Assembly (NCBI GenBank): GCA_963741615.1 | Contig: CAVUIU010000028.1 | Coordinates: forward strand, 186,001 to 250,000 | DNA from: UBA9676 sp963741615 | GTDB lineage: Bacteria; Actinomycetota; Actinomycetes; Streptosporangiales; Streptosporangiaceae | Reading direction: 5' to 3' | DNA: 64,000 nt | Part shown: positions 61,376 to 64,000 of the stretch, piece after piece | Position numbering within the stretch: the stretch's first letter is position 1 | Layout: each line of letters starts with the position of its first letter | Notes under the pieces: generated by a model | The model's database searches: none | What the model was told of the DNA's origin: nothing | The model's input: the letters and a program-made list of their open reading frames with translations, nothing else | Made by a program: the position numbers and the translations under genes

Positions 61376-63739
61376 CTAATGCGGCCAGGCCCAGTCCCGG
61401 ATCTCCGGTGCGTCCTCGCCATGGCTGCGGGTGTAGGCCCGGCACCGGATCCGCTCGTCGGTCATCAGCTGCCGGACGTGCCCGGCCGAGGGCGCCAGCC
61501 CCGGCACCCGGTCGATCACGTCGATGACCAGGTGGAACCGGTCAAGATCGTTGAGCATGACCATGTCGAAGGGTGTGGTGGTGGTGCCTTCCTCGATGTA
61601 CCCGCGCACGTGCAGGTTGTCGTGGCCGTGGCGGCTGTAGGTGAGGCGGTGGATGAGCCACGGGTAGCCGTGGTAGGCGAAGATCACCGGCGCCTCGGTG
61701 GTGAACAGCGAGTCGTACTCGGCGTGGGACATGCCGTGCGGGTGCTCGCTCTCGGGCTGCAGCCGCATCAGGTCCACCACGTTGACCACCCGCACCTTGA
61801 GCTCCGGCAGGTGCTGGCGGAGCAGGTCGGCGGCGGCCAGGGTCTCCAGGGTGGGGATGTCGCCGCAGCAGGCCAGGACGACGTCCGGCTCGCCCGGCGA
61901 GTCGTTGCTGGCCCATTCCCAGATGCCCGCTCCCCGGGTGCAGTGGATGATCGCGTCGTCCATGGCCAGCCAGTCGGGCTGCGGCTGCTTGCCGGCCACG
62001 ATCACGTTGACGTAGTGCCGGCTGCGCAGGCAGTGGTCGGCCACCGACAGCAGGCAGTTCGCGTCCGGGGGCAGGTAGACCCGGATGATCTCGGCCTTCT
62101 TGTTCATCACGTGGTCGATGAACCCGGGGTCCTGGTGCGAGAAGCCGTTGTGGTCCTGCCGCCAGACCAGGCTGGACAGCAGGTAGTTGAGCGAGGCGAT
62201 GGGCCGCCGCCAGGCAATTCCCTTGGACACCTTCAGCCACTTCGCGTGCTGGTTGAACATGGAGTCCACGATGTGGATGAAGGCCTCGTAGCAGTTGAAC
62301 AGCCCATGGCGGCCGGTCAGCAGGTAGCCCTCCAGCCAGCCCTCGCACAGGTGCTCCGACAGCACCTCCATCACCCGGCCGTCCGGGGCCAGGTGGTCGT
62401 CGCCGTCGATGATCTTGCCCTCGAAGGCACGGTTGGTCACCTCGAACACCGCCTGCAGCCGGTTGGACGCCGTCTCGTCCGGGCCGAACAGCCGGAACGT
62501 GGACGGGTTGCGGGCGATCACGTCCCGCAGCCAGCGCCCGAGCACGGCGGTGGCCTGCGTCGCCCCGGTCCCGGGCTGGCTGACCGGCACCGCGTAGTCA
62601 CGGAAATCGGGCAGGTTGAGGTCGCGCAGCAGCAGGCCGCCGTTGGCGTGCGGGTTGTCGCTCATCCGGCGGTGGCGATGCGGAGGAAGGGTCGCCAGTT
62701 CGTCCACCAGCGCGCCGTCGGCGCCGAACAGCTCCTCCGGCCGGTAGCTGCGCAGCCACTCCTCCAGCTCGGCCAGATGCCCGGGGTTGCCGCGGGCGTC
62801 GGAGATCGGCACCTGATGCGCGCGCCACGTCCCCTCCACCGGCAGGCCGTCCACGGTCTTCGGGCCGGTCCACCCCTTCGGCGTGGCCAGCACGATCGCC
62901 GGCCAGCGGGGCCGGGTGAGGTCGCCGTCCACCCTCGCCCGGCGCTGGATGGCCTGGATCTCCCGCACCACCTCGTCGAGGGTGGCGGCCAGCTGCCGGT
63001 GCACCGGTTCCGGCTCGTGGCCGGCCACCACGTGCACGTGGTACCCGTACCCCTCGAGCAGGGCGGTGAGCTCGGCGTCGGGAATCCGGGCGAGCACCGT
63101 GGGGTTCGCGATCTTGTAGCCGTTGAGGTGCAGGATCGGCAGCACCGCGCCGTCCCGTGCGGGGTCGAGGAACTTGTTCGAGTGCCAGCTGGTGGCCAGC
63201 GGCCCGGTCTCGGCCTCGCCGTCGCCGACCACGCAGGCGGCGATGAGGTCCGGGTTGTCGAACACCGCCCCGTAGGCGTGGGTCAGCGAGTAGCCGAGCT
63301 CGCCGCCCTCGTGGATGGACCCGGGGACCTCCGGTGTGGCGTGGCTCCCGATGCCGCCGGGAAAGGAGAACTGCCGCATCAGCGCGGCCAGGCCGGCGGC
63401 GTCGCGGGTGATGTTCGGGTAGCGCTCGGTGTAGGTGCCCTCCAGGTAGGCGTTGGCCACCAGGCCCGGCCCGCCGTGGCCCGGGCCCGCAATGAAGATC
63501 ATGTCCAGGTCCCCGTTGCGGATCACCCGGTTGAGGTGGGCGTAGAGGAGGTTGAGGCCCGGGGTCGTCCCCCAGTGGCCGAGCAGCCGCGGCTTGATGT
63601 CCTCCGGCCGCAGCGGCTCTCTCAGCAGCGGGTTGGCCATCAGGTAGATCTGCCCGGCGGACAGGTAGTTGGCCGCGCGCCAGTAGGCGTCCAGCGTGCG
63701 CAGTTCCGCCTCGGTCAGTCCTGGCCTGGTGGTGGTCAC
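61376..63739 (-). CDS. xfp: Xylulose-5-phosphate/fructose-6-phosphate phosphoketolase
   Basis: A 787-residue thiamine diphosphate enzyme that splits xylulose-5-P or fructose-6-P to acetyl-phosphate. Motifs: LLGHWGTTPGLNLLYAHLNR, FIAGPGHGGPGLVANAYLEG, SFPGGIGSHATPEVPGSIHE, VGDGEAETGPLATSWHSNKF (ThDP motif), DHNGFSHQDPGFIDHVMNKK. Length is normal. It overlaps the upstream ADP-forming synthetase gene by four bases. Confidence 0.96.
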   Translation of the reverse strand: MTTTRPGLTEAELRTLDAYWRAANYLSAGQIYLMANPLLREPLRPEDIKPRLLGHWGTTPGLNLLYAHLNRVIRNGDLDMIFIAGPGHGGPGLVANAYLEGTYTERYPNITRDAAGLAALMRQFSFPGGIGSHATPEVPGSIHEGGELGYSLTHAYGAVFDNPDLIAACVVGDGEAETGPLATSWHSNKFLDPARDGAVLPILHLNGYKIANPTVLARIPDAELTALLEGYGYHVHVVAGHEPEPVHRQLAATLDEVVREIQAIQRRARVDGDLTRPRWPAIVLATPKGWTGPKTVDGLPVEGTWRAHQVPISDARGNPGHLAELEEWLRSYRPEELFGADGALVDELATLPPHRHRRMSDNPHANGGLLLRDLNLPDFRDYAVPVSQPGTGATQATAVLGRWLRDVIARNPSTFRLFGPDETASNRLQAVFEVTNRAFEGKIIDGDDHLAPDGRVMEVLSEHLCEGWLEGYLLTGRHGLFNCYEAFIHIVDSMFNQHAKWLKVSKGIAWRRPIASLNYLLSSLVWRQDHNGFSHQDPGFIDHVMNKKAEIIRVYLPPDANCLLSVADHCLRSRHYVNVIVAGKQPQPDWLAMDDAIIHCTRGAGIWEWASNDSPGEPDVVLACCGDIPTLETLAAADLLRQHLPELKVRVVNVVDLMRLQPESEHPHGMSHAEYDSLFTTEAPVIFAYHGYPWLIHRLTYSRHGHDNLHVRGYIEEGTTTTPFDMVMLNDLDRFHLVIDVIDRVPGLAPSAGHVRQLMTDERIRCRAYTRSHGEDAPEIRDWAWPH

Positions 63740-64000
63740 GGAAGCGCACCCTCCCCGTCTGGCGACGCGTCTGCCGATGTGGCCGTGGGCGGCAGCCGGA
63801 GCTGGCGCAGGAACGGATCGGCCGCCCCGTGGCTCGTGACCCTCACCCGTGCATCCACCGCGAACACGCCGTCCGGGCGGGCGATGACCGGGTTGAGGTC
63901 GAGCTCGGCCACCTGTGGCAGGTCGCTGGCGAGCCGGGAGATGCGCATCAGTGCGTCGCGGAGTGCCGCGATATCGGCGGCCGGCTGGTCCCCCTGGCCG
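63736..64000 (-). CDS. ADP-forming acyl-CoA synthetase, C-terminal part (cut by window edge)
   Basis: The frame is open to base 64000. ALRDALMRISRLASDLPQVA then ELDLNPVIARPDG is the end of the ATP-grasp domain of ADP-forming acetate-CoA ligases/GNAT-acyltransferase fusions. It is coupled to phosphoketolase by a four-base overlap. Together they could make acetyl-CoA or ATP from acetate derived from phosphoketolase. Confidence 0.82.
   Translation of the reverse strand, partial: GQGDQPAADIAALRDALMRISRLASDLPQVAELDLNPVIARPDGVFAVDARVRVTSHGAADPFLRQLRLPPTATSADASPDGEGALP

Overview
The window is very GC-rich and gene-dense. Starts are often GTG or TTG, translationally coupled pairs overlap by ATGA, GTGA or TGATG, and the content (DUF397 with DUF5753, DUF6529, MmpL, LolA-like plus ABC, Uma2) points to a filamentous or soil actinomycete (Actinomycetota, perhaps near Streptosporangiales or Frankia-like lineages). 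The species cannot be named from the sequence. No rRNA, tRNA, CRISPR, prophage or insertion sequence was recognised. Both ends are cut inside genes: an AMP-forming acyl-CoA ligase at the left and an ADP-forming acyl-CoA synthetase at the right.

Layout. 1-8.1 kb: acyl-CoA ligase end, LysR regulator (frameshifted, with tandem repeats), a lysozyme-like secreted protein, an agmatinase-family enzyme, an MMPL exporter, a secreted HEYAE protein and a lipoprotein. 8.2-13.0 kb: NarL-type two-component pair, dimethylformamidase-like lipoprotein, Lrp/AsnC regulator and a small membrane protein. 13.0-24.7 kb: a potassium island. It holds kdpDE, a second KdpE-like regulator, and kdpC-B-A-F preceded by an unnamed 29-residue membrane peptide, with a KimA-type K+ transporter divergent from them. 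24.7-33.9 kb: HAD hydrolase, PQQ-type propeller lipoprotein, SGNH hydrolase, aminotransferase, Uma2 protein, arginine deiminase, dapE (one-base frameshift in a G tract) and an HtrA-like protease. 34.2-38.5 kb: polysaccharide deacetylase and a three-gene sugar cassette (aminotransferase, epimerase, glycosyltransferase).

38.5-49.0 kb: a respiratory island. A reverse operon (response regulator, histidine kinase, TlpA-like thioredoxin, membrane-anchored two-cysteine protein) faces away from a forward operon (cupredoxin, cox subunits II, I and III, CtaG, small membrane protein, haem O synthase). Subunit I keeps all haem and Cu ligands but appears to lack the canonical D- and K-channel residues, and it has extra N-terminal helices. 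This is the most unusual biology in the window. 49.2-52.5 kb: LolA-like protein with an ABC transporter. 52.6-57.7 kb: DUF397 with a truncated DUF5753 regulator, a medium-chain acyl-CoA synthetase and a DinG-type helicase. 57.8-64 kb: pirin, uracil-DNA glycosylase, DUF6529 membrane protein, small ORFs, phosphoketolase and the ADP-forming synthetase end, which together suggest acetyl-phosphate/acetate metabolism.

Two themes recur. Several regulators carry in-frame low-complexity tandem repeats in linkers or tails (LysR, a histidine kinase ATP lid, AsnC, response-regulator linker). Three related nested palindromes with CATGATC arms sit exactly between convergent genes and look like a family of bidirectional terminators or small repeat elements.
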